64,000 nt of DNA from Flavobacterium agricola (GTDB lineage Bacteria; Bacteroidota; Bacteroidia; Flavobacteriales; Flavobacteriaceae). Below the pieces are notes generated by a model. The model saw only the letters and a list, made by a program, of their open reading frames with translations, ran no database searches and had not been told where the DNA came from. Of the stretch, positions 36,358 to 44,647 are shown in pieces. Within the stretch, counting starts at the first letter, position 1, and the number at the start of each line of letters is the position of its first letter. The stretch lies in the NCBI RefSeq assembly GCF_025919725.1, contig NZ_CP081495.1, positions 1,488,001 through 1,552,000 of the forward strand, read 5' to 3'. Both the position numbers and the translations under genes were made by a program.

Positions 36358-37945
36358 ATGCTTGTAGATATAATTAACCCCAAAGATTCTGGTTATTTTT
36401 CTAAATTAATGTTAGATTATTTAAGTGACGACAAAGCTGTTCAGCCCTTATATAACCGATTTCCTACGTTAGCTAATTTTAAAGATCAGATTACAGAAAA
36501 AGCAGCAAATTACACGGCACAAGATCGTGAAATTTTAGTGCGTGCTATTTCTCAGCAATATAAAAACCAACCAACAAGCGATTTAACTTTAAACAACATT
36601 AAAAAGTTAGCGCTAAGCAATACGTTTACCATTACAACCGGGCATCAATTAAACTTGTTCACCGGACCGGTATATTATATATATAAAATTTTATCGGTTA
36701 TTAATTTGGCCGAACAACTTGCTGAAAAATACCCAGAAAACAACTTTGTACCTGTTTTTTGGATGGCAACCGAAGATCATGATTTTGAAGAAATTAATTA
36801 TTTTAAATTTCGAGATAAAAAAATAAAATGGTCAAGTAATCAAAAAGGACCGGTTGGCCGTTTTGAAACCGAAGGTATTGAATTATTACTTGCTAGTATT
36901 AAAAGTGAATTCGGAATTAGTCAAAAAGCACAGCATTTAATTGAATTATTCACAAAAGCTTACACAGAACACAATAACTTATCGGCTGCAACGTTTTTTC
37001 TTACAAACGAATTGTTTAAACAATTTGGTATTGTTGTAATTGATGGCGATGATGCAATTTTAAAAGCAAATTTTAAACAAGCAATTCAAACAGAATTAGT
37101 TCATAATGTTTTGCATCAAAACATAACGCAAACTTTACCGCTGTTGCAAGCGTATCATGTACAAGTTAACGCGTGAAATAAATCTATTTTATATAGATAA
37201 TGGCATCAGAGAACGTATTGTAAAAGAAAATGAAACTTATAAAGTTTTAAACACAACCTTACAATTTACTGAAGCTGAAATTTTAGAATTGGTAGCAAAC
37301 GAATCCGAAAAATTTAGCCCAAATGCTATTTTTAGACCCGTATATCAGGAAACCGTTTTACCAAACCTAGCTTACATTGGCGGTAGCGGAGAATTAGCTT
37401 ACTGGTTGGAACTAAAATCAAGCTTTGAAGTATTGCAGCTAACGTTTCCTATTTTGGTACATCGCGATTCGGTATTATTAGTTACTGAAAAACAAAATCA
37501 AAAACTACAAAAGCTAGATTTAAATTATAAACAATTGTTTTTAAATGATGCGGATTTAAGCAAAACCATCATTCAAAAATACTCAACTAACTTATTAGAT
37601 TTTGCAGGTTTAAAAAGCCAATTGCATAAGCAATTTGATTTGTTACGAGAAACCGCTATTAAAACCGATAAAAGCTTTGAAAACGCATTATATGCGCAAG
37701 AAAGAAAACAAGTTAAAGGATTAGAAAACTTAGAAAAAAAGCTATTAAGAGCCGAAAAGAAAGTTTTAAAAGACAAAACTGATCGTGTATTTATTGAAAA
37801 AGAAATCTTGTTTCCGAACAAAAGTCTGCAAGAAAGAACACAAAACTTTGCAGAATTTTATTTAGATAGCGAACCTGATTTTATTGTAAATCTCAAAAAA
37901 CACATTAATCCTTTAGAAATTGGTTTTAAAGTGATTCAAACCTAA
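36358..37945 (+). pseudogene. bshC: Bacillithiol biosynthesis cysteine-adding enzyme BshC, frameshifted at about 37172
   Basis: Frame 1 (36358-37176) and frame 2 (from about 37172 to 37945) join into 529 residues, the usual BshC length. N-terminal motifs are TTGHQLNLFTGPVYYIYK and VPVFWMATEDHDFEEIN; the second part has NAIFRPVYQETVLPNLAYIGG and a long coiled coil (about residues 390-460). The join reads aac-gcgtgaa, where aac-gcg-cgt-gaa (Asn-Ala-Arg-Glu) restores the frame, so one GC/CG dinucleotide is missing. BshC adds Cys to GlcN-malate in the last step of bacillithiol synthesis, the low-molecular-weight thiol of many Flavobacteria. A consensus error is the simplest explanation. Confidence 0.9.
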
Positions 37946-38002
37946 CGGTTTGAAATAAAATTAAAATGTAATGCCCTCATAAATTCATAAAAACCAATTT
38001 CA

Positions 38003-38839
38003 ATGAAAAACCTATATTTTAATTTACTATTTCTAGTAGTTTGTGTTACAACAAACGGATTTGCACAAAAATTCACAACCTTTAAGCCCGAAATGATTTT
38101 AGTTGAAGGCGGAACTTTTTTAATGGGTTCTAAAAAAGGAGAACCTCATGCAGAAAAAGATGAGATGGAAGCTCGTGAAGTTTCGGTACCAAGTTTTGAA
38201 ATGAGTAAATATGAAGTTACGGTTTATGAATGGAGCACTTTTATAAAAGCACATAAAAACATGAAAATGCCGCCTGCACAGCGTTGGGGCTTACATGATG
38301 ATTTTCCGATTACCAATGTAACCTGGGAAGATGCCATTTGGTTTTGCAATTGGTTAAGTACTAAAAATTTTTTGCAACCGGTTTATTCTATAAAAAACGG
38401 ACAAATTTTTTGCGATTTTACTAAAAACGGGTATCGCTTACCAACCGAAGCTGAATGGGAATATGCTGCCCGAGGCGGAAACGCATCTAAAGGACATCCA
38501 TATGCAGGAAATAAAAATTTAGATTTAATTGCTTGGTATGGTAAAAACTCAAATAAAAGTCCTAGAACAGTAGGTACAAAAATGCCCAATGAATTGGGTT
38601 TATATGATATGACTGGAAACGTTTGGGAATGGTGTTGGGATTATTATAATGAATTGTACTATTCGTACGGAGAAGATGACAATCCTAAAGGACCAGAAAA
38701 AGGAGTTAATCGCGTTTTACGTGGCGGAAGCTGGGATACCATGGGGCCATATTTACGAATTGCAAACCGTTCGGGCGTACCACAAACGGATGCAAACGGA
38801 TATTATGGCGTACGTGTTGTAAAAAACTCAAAAAAGTAA
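38003..38839 (+). CDS. SUMF1/FGE-sulfatase-fold protein, exported
   Basis: 278 residues with a signal peptide (MKNLYFNLLFLVVCVTTNGFAQ). The whole mature chain is one FGE-sulfatase (DUF323) domain: EGGTFLMGS, KYEVTVYEWSTF, ITNVTWEDAIWFCNWLS, NGYRLPTEAEWEYAARGG, ELGLYDMTGNVWEWCWDYY and NRVLRGGSWDTMGPYLRIANRSG. The two active-site cysteines of true formylglycine-generating enzymes are absent from the C-terminal region, so it is probably not an FGE. Gliding proteins GldJ/GldK use the same fold but are longer and lipoproteins; I do not equate them. It lies between bshC and ndk without a visible functional link. Confidence 0.88.
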   Translation: MKNLYFNLLFLVVCVTTNGFAQKFTTFKPEMILVEGGTFLMGSKKGEPHAEKDEMEAREVSVPSFEMSKYEVTVYEWSTFIKAHKNMKMPPAQRWGLHDDFPITNVTWEDAIWFCNWLSTKNFLQPVYSIKNGQIFCDFTKNGYRLPTEAEWEYAARGGNASKGHPYAGNKNLDLIAWYGKNSNKSPRTVGTKMPNELGLYDMTGNVWEWCWDYYNELYYSYGEDDNPKGPEKGVNRVLRGGSWDTMGPYLRIANRSGVPQTDANGYYGVRVVKNSKK

Positions 38840-38869
38840 AAAATCATTCTTAATTATTGCAAGAATAGC

Positions 38870-38877
38870 TTACTTTT
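38870..38877 (+). promoter_or_regulatory. -7 promoter element (TACTTTTG) for ndk
   Basis: Exact TAnnTTTG match 24 bases before the ndk ATG. Confidence 0.6.
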
Positions 38878-38900
38878 GTAAACTAATAAAAAAATAAAAA

Positions 38901-39320
38901 ATGGCAAGTAATAGAACTTTTACAATGATTAAACCAGACGCTGTTGAGGCAGGTCATATTGGTGGTATTTTAAACATGATTACTGAAGCTGGTTTCAGAA
39001 TTGTTGCAATGAAGTTAACACAATTAACAGTTGCTGATGCACAAAAATTTTATGAAGTTCACGCAGAAAGACCTTTCTATGGTGAATTAGTAGAATTTAT
39101 GTCAAGAGGTCCAATTGTTTCTGCAATTTTAGAAAAAGATAATGCAGTAGAAGATTTTAGAAAATTAATTGGTGCTACAAACCCAGCAGAAGCTGCAGAA
39201 GGTACAATCCGTAAAAGATACGCTAAATCTATTGGTGAAAATGCTGTTCACGGATCTGATAGCGATGAAAATGCAGCTATTGAAGGTGCTTTTCATTTTG
39301 CAGGTAGAGAGCAATTCTAA
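38901..39320 (+). CDS. ndk: Nucleoside diphosphate kinase
   Basis: 139 residues, the standard length. It transfers phosphate from NTPs to NDPs through a phospho-His intermediate. Seen are RTFTMIKPDAVEAGHIGGI at the N-terminus, HAERPFYGELVEFMSRGP, and the active-site His in ENAVHGSDSDENA near residue 115. The protein ends FAGREQF. Codon use is of the highly expressed type. A promoter lies upstream and a bidirectional terminator follows. Confidence 0.98.
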   Translation: MASNRTFTMIKPDAVEAGHIGGILNMITEAGFRIVAMKLTQLTVADAQKFYEVHAERPFYGELVEFMSRGPIVSAILEKDNAVEDFRKLIGATNPAEAAEGTIRKRYAKSIGENAVHGSDSDENAAIEGAFHFAGREQF

Positions 39321-39334
39321 GCCAAAACATAATA

Positions 39335-39369
39335 TTAAAAAAACCGATTCAAAAGAATCGGTTTTTTAT
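39335..39369. terminator. Bidirectional terminator between ndk and DUF721 gene
   Basis: AAACCGATTC/GAATCGGTTT stem with AAAA loop, flanked by A and T runs; serves ndk and the minus-strand operon ending at 39376. Confidence 0.9.
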
Positions 39370-39375
39370 TTTGTA

Positions 39376-39696
39376 TTAACGTAAAACAATGTCTTTTATA
39401 ATGTTTTCGCCCAACTCTTCGTTTAACATGGTTATCATTTTTTGACGTCCGTAACTTAACTCAGAACGAATAATTGACGAAGTTAATGAAACATAAACCG
39501 TGCTTCCTTTTAAGGTAATTGAGCTTGTATAACTATTTACCCCCGGCCCCATAACTTTTTGCCAAGTTTCCTTAATATTTTTAGTGTATAAACCTTTAGA
39601 TAATTTGGTATTTTGTTTTAAAAAAGTTTTTAAAACTTCGCTTATCGGGCTTTCTACGCTGGCTGTTCTACGGTCGTAATATTTTTTTTCTTTCAT
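39376..39696 (-). CDS. DUF721 (DciA-like) protein
   Basis: 106 residues. The segment SPISEVLKTFLKQNTKLSKG, then ETWQKVMGPGVNSYTSSITLKGSTVYVSLTSSIIRSELSYGRQKMI, is the compact DUF721 domain. DUF721 in many bacteria is DciA, which assists loading of the replicative helicase; this is family knowledge and the function in Bacteroidota is not shown. It starts one base after the stop of the upstream lipoprotein gene (39698), so the two form a tight operon with a shared terminator. Confidence 0.88.
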   Translation of the reverse strand: MKEKKYYDRRTASVESPISEVLKTFLKQNTKLSKGLYTKNIKETWQKVMGPGVNSYTSSITLKGSTVYVSLTSSIIRSELSYGRQKMITMLNEELGENIIKDIVLR

Positions 39697-39697
39697 T

Positions 39698-40138
39698 TTA
39701 TTCTTCCTCCTTTTCTATAACAATAGGAACGAATTTTTTATAACGATAAATAATATCGTTTTCATTTTTAACTGCAAATTCAGTTGGAGAAATTTCAATT
39801 ACTTCTTCAATCCAAGTTGTATAATCGGTATTATATTTTAAAAAAAGAGAGCCAATAGAATCAATTACTACAAATCGTTCTTCAATACCATTTGTTAAAC
39901 GCGTTCCGTCAAATTGAGGCATAAACTTTTTGCGAATTCCTTTGTTTAAACCAACCGAATCAATTTCAAAATAATCAATCGTCATGTTAATGCCGTATTC
40001 AATAACTTGTCCGTCTGGCATTTTGGCTTGCGCAATTTCCCAATCGCCCGATAAATTTTTTAAATCTGCTTTAGCTGGTTTTGTTGTACAAGCTACCAAA
40101 ACCAAAGCGGGAAATAAGGTGTAAAATATATTTTTCAT
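39698..40138 (-). CDS. Lipoprotein with lipocalin-like domain
   Basis: 146 residues. Signal peptide MKNIFYTLFPALVLVAC with lipobox LVAC (Cys17). The mature part begins with LSGDWEIAQAKMPDGQ, a GxW motif typical of lipocalin-like Bacteroidota lipoproteins, and continues with beta-rich sequence ending in an acidic tail. Function unknown; probably a periplasm-facing membrane lipoprotein. It is the first gene of a two-gene unit with DUF721. Confidence 0.82.
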   Translation of the reverse strand: MKNIFYTLFPALVLVACTTKPAKADLKNLSGDWEIAQAKMPDGQVIEYGINMTIDYFEIDSVGLNKGIRKKFMPQFDGTRLTNGIEERFVVIDSIGSLFLKYNTDYTTWIEEVIEISPTEFAVKNENDIIYRYKKFVPIVIEKEEE

Positions 40139-40162
40139 GAATAAAAAATTGCTTGTTGTAAA

Positions 40163-40192
40163 TAAAAAAGCTTATCCTAAAGATAAGCTAAT
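40163..40192 (-). terminator. Terminator of ftsY
   Basis: Stem AGCTTATC/GATAAGCT (40169-40176 with 40182-40189), an A run on the left, just past the stop at 40196. Confidence 0.82.
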
Positions 40193-40195
40193 TTA

Positions 40196-41146
40196 TTATT
40201 TAAAGAACGAATCTACAAATTCGTATTTATTAAAAACTTGTAAATCTTCTATCCCTTCTCCTACTCCAATATATTTAACCGGAATATTAAATTGATCTGA
40301 AATACCAATTACAACACCACCTTTGGCAGTTCCGTCTAATTTAGTAACGGCTAAACAAGTAACATCGGTTGCTGCAGTAAATTGTTTAGCTTGTTCAAAA
40401 GCATTTTGCCCTGTGGAACCGTCTAAAACCAAAAGTACATCGTGCGGCGCATCCGGAATTACTTTTTGCATCACGCGCTTTACTTTAGTTAATTCGTTCA
40501 TTAAATTAACTTTATTATGCAAACGTCCGGCTGTATCAATAATTACAACATCAGCATCTTGAGCTACGGCAGATTGTAATGTATCAAAAGCTACAGATGC
40601 AGGGTCAGATCCCATTTGTTGGCGTACAATTGGCACTCCAACACGATCTGCCCAAATTTGTAATTGATCAATAGCTGCGGCTCTAAACGTATCGGCAGCT
40701 CCTAAAACCACTTTTTTACCAGATTTATTAAGCTGATAAGCCAATTTACCAATGGTTGTAGTTTTACCTACGCCGTTAACCCCAACAACCATAAGCACAT
40801 ATGGTTTGTGGTTTGGAATTTCGAAATCAGTTGCTTCACCATTATTTGATTCTGATAATAAGCCTGCTATTTCTTCACGAAGAATTTGATTTAATTCTTC
40901 AGTACCTAAATATTTATCACGCGAAACGCGCTCTTCAATGCGCTCAATAATTTTTAAGGTTGTATTTACCCCAACGTCAGATGAAACCAAAACTTCTTCC
41001 AGATTATCTAAAACCTCATCGTCAACTTTAGATTTGCCGGCAACAGCTTTAGAAAGCTTAGAAAAAAACGTTTCTTTTGTTTTTTCTAATCCTTTATCTA
41101 AAGTTTCTTTCTTTTCAGAAGAAAATAAACGTTTAAAAAAATTCAT
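40196..41146 (-). CDS. ftsY: Signal recognition particle receptor FtsY
   Basis: 316 residues from the ATG at 41146 (MNFFKRLFSSEKKETL). FtsY docks SRP-ribosome complexes at the inner membrane for co-translational insertion. It has a short basic/amphipathic N-terminus instead of a long acidic A domain, an N domain of four helices, and the G domain: GVNGVGKTTTIGKLA, AADTFRAAAIDQL, DTAGRLHNK, TKLDGTAKGGVVIGI, and the closing GVGEGIEDLQVF. The open frame to 41224 is rejected because the -7 element at 41170-41177 is inside it. Confidence 0.97.
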   Translation of the reverse strand: MNFFKRLFSSEKKETLDKGLEKTKETFFSKLSKAVAGKSKVDDEVLDNLEEVLVSSDVGVNTTLKIIERIEERVSRDKYLGTEELNQILREEIAGLLSESNNGEATDFEIPNHKPYVLMVVGVNGVGKTTTIGKLAYQLNKSGKKVVLGAADTFRAAAIDQLQIWADRVGVPIVRQQMGSDPASVAFDTLQSAVAQDADVVIIDTAGRLHNKVNLMNELTKVKRVMQKVIPDAPHDVLLVLDGSTGQNAFEQAKQFTAATDVTCLAVTKLDGTAKGGVVIGISDQFNIPVKYIGVGEGIEDLQVFNKYEFVDSFFK

Positions 41147-41169
41147 AAATACGTATTTATTATAAGTTA

Positions 41170-41177
41170 CAAATATA
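41170..41177 (-). promoter_or_regulatory. -7 promoter element (TATATTTG) for ftsY
   Basis: Exact consensus on the minus strand, 24 bases upstream of the ftsY ATG at 41146. Confidence 0.6.
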
Positions 41178-41259
41178 AGCAAATATTGATGATTCTTTAT
41201 TGGATAATACAATATCCTACACAAAAAAAAACGATTGAAAAACAGCGCTTTATTTGTGC

Positions 41260-44200
41260 TTAAAAGGTTTTTACAGAATCTATAGGCGGTTGGTTTACAA
41301 CCGTAGCTGTGCTATCGGCAGGGCGACGACGGCGTTCTGGTGCTTTAATTTTGGCTACTTCACTTTCTTCCATCAACGTTACATCTTCTTTGTACTTACC
41401 GGTTTCTATTTCAAAATCATCAGCAGTACCAACAATACGCATCGGTACGTTAATTAAACCAAATGGTGGTAAGCCCAAACGGAAACCAACATTAATTTTA
41501 CCATCCATAGTAACTTGCCCTTCTAACTTACCTCTAAAAGTTGCCATTTTCATGGTTACCGGCGTAATGGTCATAACGTTATTTTTAATTTTAGAATGAA
41601 TGGCGATTTGATTAAAACTTGCTTTTTCTAAATCTTCTGCATCTGCTTTTTTAGCTACATGTTCTAAAATTTTAAAGTTTTTAAATTTAATATCTTCTAA
41701 TGTTAACGTGCCTTCGCCTTCAATCGCTTTAAAATCAACATCCATATTCTGATCAATGGCGCCTTTTAAGGTATAATCTAAAGAAACTAATCCGTGGGCA
41801 TCTTTAGCCATAGTAACCATTTGTGCAAAAATCGGAATTTCTGCATATGCGCGTTGAATGTCAAAATTATTTGCTTTAAAATTGGCTTGATAATTAGCTA
41901 ATAATCGATGCTGAACCGAGTAATCGCCTTGCATGGCAATGTTTGTTCCTGCCATTTGAAAAACAGCGTGAGGCACATCAATTTTACGATCTTTAACCAA
42001 TAAGGTACCGTCAAAATTATTTATTTTATAAGCATCAAATTCCAATTCGGCAACTTTAGTCGTAATTTTTAAATTTGCTGTGCGTGGCACTCTAAAAACG
42101 CTAGGTCCGCGTTGACGGTTTTTAGCATTTGCAACGGGTGCTACAGAATCGGTTCTAATTTCTTGCTTTTCAATCGCATCTTCAGTATAGGTTTGCAGCA
42201 TCGCCAAAAATGGTTTGGCATCAATATGTTTACTGCTTAAATCTATTTCTGCTTTAAGTTGCTCGTTAGCATCACGTAAATATTTACGATTAAAAATAAA
42301 ACGTAAAAAATTATGAATATAACCGTTTAAAACTACGTCTGATTTGCCGTAAGTTGCCGTAAAAGCTTCAAAGCGCATACGGTCTTTAAAAAATTTAAAT
42401 GTTCCGCTTTCAATTTCAAAAGTTTCAGGAAACATCGGGCTGTTAATTTTTACGTTTTTAACCACCAAACGGCCGCCATTTTTTATGTTGCTGAAGTTTT
42501 GAGCTACTAAATCTTTTTTAGAACCTTTGGTAATTAAGTTGGTTTCTATAATACCCGAAATTTGCATATCCTTAACCGGTAAAACCTTAGTAAGTTTACC
42601 AATATCTAAACTACCCGATGTTTTAATATCATAAAACAAATCGTTTAAGTTATGCACATTTCCTTGAACTTTAAATGGTGATCCGGCAAATAAAAATTCT
42701 AAAGGTTCTAAAGTTACATTTAAATCTGCTGCCGAACCTTTTTCACTAGATATGGTTGTAAGCAAGCTTATATTTTCAATAGGAAATTCAGGATATTTTA
42801 AAGATTTAATATACCCATCTTTTAATTCAATTTTAGATTTAGAAGCTGGATATTTTTTTTGCGTACGATTTAAAACACCTTGCATGTTAACCGAAACATT
42901 TAGTTTACCTTTTACATCTAAGCTATCTAACGGATATATTTTATGAATATCGGCTAAGTTGATTTTAGATTGCAAATTGGTATTTACGGTAAATGGATAT
43001 AATTTTTTAAGTTCAAAATTACCACGTACGTAATTGTTTATTGCTTCTATATTAATATTAGAAATGATACCCGAAATGTTGTGAATTAAGCTGTCTTTCG
43101 CAGTTAATTTTAAATCAAAATTTACGTTTTTAATTGCATCTTCTTTATAAATGTTTTTTAAATATCCGTTTTTAAGATTGGCTGTAAAATTGAATTTAGG
43201 AATGCTTTTAAAAATCAACATTTGCTTTTTAAGGCGTTCGTTGTATCCCATTTCGCGCAAATAAACCCCATCAGCATCTAAATTAAGCTGCAATAAACCA
43301 GAAATGGTATTTTGGTTTAGGTTTAAAGTTTCTTTAATTCGTTCTAAATCAATAGTTGCGTTAACCTTGGCTTTTAATGCTAACTTTTTAAATCCTTTAG
43401 AATGAAAATTGATTTGCGTTTTTTTACCGTCTAAATCAAACGAAAAGTTTTCTAAATCAAATTCCAACTTGTTTATATCCAAATCTTCTATTAAAGCTTT
43501 GGCATCAATTTCAATATCTTGCAATGGCTTTTTAATGTTTTTATAAGCCATTGTTCCGTTTTTAATTTGTAAATCGGCTAGCAAAATTGGTTTTGCCGAT
43601 TGGTTTTGCATGTATTTACCACGTGCTACCAATCTAAAATCAATAGCTCCGGTAATATTCATATCATCGCGCCAATCGTCATAATCGGGAGGAATTAACG
43701 AAAACATTTCTTCTAAGGTTGAATTTTTAGATTGCATACGCAAATCAAAATCATAACCGCCTTTTATAAAGGCAAAATAGCCGTTAAACGAAAACGGAAA
43801 GTTTTTAATACGAATGTTGTTTTTCTGGAAGGTAAACTTTAATTCTTTCGCATCAATGTTGGTAACAATTTCTGCCGATATAGGTTTGTCGCGTACGTAA
43901 TCAACGCCATCGGCATTAAAATCGAACGATTTAATTTTTACGTTCGAATTCAAATCAAAATAATCTGCACTTAAATCGCCCGTACCTTTGTAGTTTAAAT
44001 CGGTAATATTAAAATTTAACGGCGAACTTTTATCGTTGTATTTAATATTGGTTTTGTTAACAATAATTCGTTTAATTTTAAATTCGGTAGCTGTTGTATC
44101 GGCAGATTCGGTTGCTTTAATAATATCAAAATTAGCCTTTCCTAAAGAATCTATTTCTAACTGCAAATCTGCCTGATCTAAATAAACCGCATCTAAAATA

Positions 44201-44538
44201 AATTTACCTTGTAACAACCCCCAAACATTTACGCCAACCGCTGCGGTATTGGCTGTAATTACCTGGTTGCTTTCGGTAAATTTCGGGTTGTTTACTTGCA
44301 CATCTTTTACGTAAACAATTAAAGCCGGAAAGTACTTAAATACCGAAACGCCAAGCTCATTAAACGAAACTTCGGCATCTAAATATTCATTAGCCATATT
44401 TTCGGCTACATCGGTAATTTTATCTTTAAAAAAATAAGGAATTACGGTAACTAGAAGCAAACTGAAAGCAAAAATAGAAACCAAAGTTATGGCAATAATT
44501 TTGCTGATTTTTTTTATTTTAGGATGGATAAACTTCAT
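41260..44538 (-). CDS. AsmA-like envelope protein, copy 1
   Basis: 1092 residues, intact. An N-terminal cytoplasmic basic stretch and one membrane segment (about residues 12-35, IIAITLVSIFAFSLLLVTVIPYF) are followed by a very long periplasmic beta-rich chain, typical for AsmA/TamB-type bridge proteins that move phospholipids or affect outer-membrane assembly. The C-terminal AsmA-2 domain is at about residues 840-1040 (TANLKITTKVAELEFDAYKI, LEGQVTMDGKINVGFRLGLP). It is closely similar over its whole length to the copy immediately upstream (44648-47922), so these are tandem paralogues. Confidence 0.9.
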   Translation of the reverse strand: MKFIHPKIKKISKIIAITLVSIFAFSLLLVTVIPYFFKDKITDVAENMANEYLDAEVSFNELGVSVFKYFPALIVYVKDVQVNNPKFTESNQVITANTAAVGVNVWGLLQGKFILDAVYLDQADLQLEIDSLGKANFDIIKATESADTTATEFKIKRIIVNKTNIKYNDKSSPLNFNITDLNYKGTGDLSADYFDLNSNVKIKSFDFNADGVDYVRDKPISAEIVTNIDAKELKFTFQKNNIRIKNFPFSFNGYFAFIKGGYDFDLRMQSKNSTLEEMFSLIPPDYDDWRDDMNITGAIDFRLVARGKYMQNQSAKPILLADLQIKNGTMAYKNIKKPLQDIEIDAKALIEDLDINKLEFDLENFSFDLDGKKTQINFHSKGFKKLALKAKVNATIDLERIKETLNLNQNTISGLLQLNLDADGVYLREMGYNERLKKQMLIFKSIPKFNFTANLKNGYLKNIYKEDAIKNVNFDLKLTAKDSLIHNISGIISNINIEAINNYVRGNFELKKLYPFTVNTNLQSKINLADIHKIYPLDSLDVKGKLNVSVNMQGVLNRTQKKYPASKSKIELKDGYIKSLKYPEFPIENISLLTTISSEKGSAADLNVTLEPLEFLFAGSPFKVQGNVHNLNDLFYDIKTSGSLDIGKLTKVLPVKDMQISGIIETNLITKGSKKDLVAQNFSNIKNGGRLVVKNVKINSPMFPETFEIESGTFKFFKDRMRFEAFTATYGKSDVVLNGYIHNFLRFIFNRKYLRDANEQLKAEIDLSSKHIDAKPFLAMLQTYTEDAIEKQEIRTDSVAPVANAKNRQRGPSVFRVPRTANLKITTKVAELEFDAYKINNFDGTLLVKDRKIDVPHAVFQMAGTNIAMQGDYSVQHRLLANYQANFKANNFDIQRAYAEIPIFAQMVTMAKDAHGLVSLDYTLKGAIDQNMDVDFKAIEGEGTLTLEDIKFKNFKILEHVAKKADAEDLEKASFNQIAIHSKIKNNVMTITPVTMKMATFRGKLEGQVTMDGKINVGFRLGLPPFGLINVPMRIVGTADDFEIETGKYKEDVTLMEESEVAKIKAPERRRRPADSTATVVNQPPIDSVKTF

Positions 44539-44595
44539 TAGAACAATTAGGTTAAATCGGATTACTTATTTACGGGTGCTGTTACAAAGTTGTAA

Positions 44596-44634
44596 AAAAA
44601 AGCATCATTTAACAAAGTAAATGATGCTTTTATT
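44596..44634 (-). terminator. Terminator between the two AsmA-like genes
   Basis: AGCATCATTTA (44601-44611) with TAAATGATGCT (44618-44628), A run to the left. The upstream copy therefore ends its own transcript. Confidence 0.88.
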
Positions 44635-44647
44635 CGTTACCTTTTTA

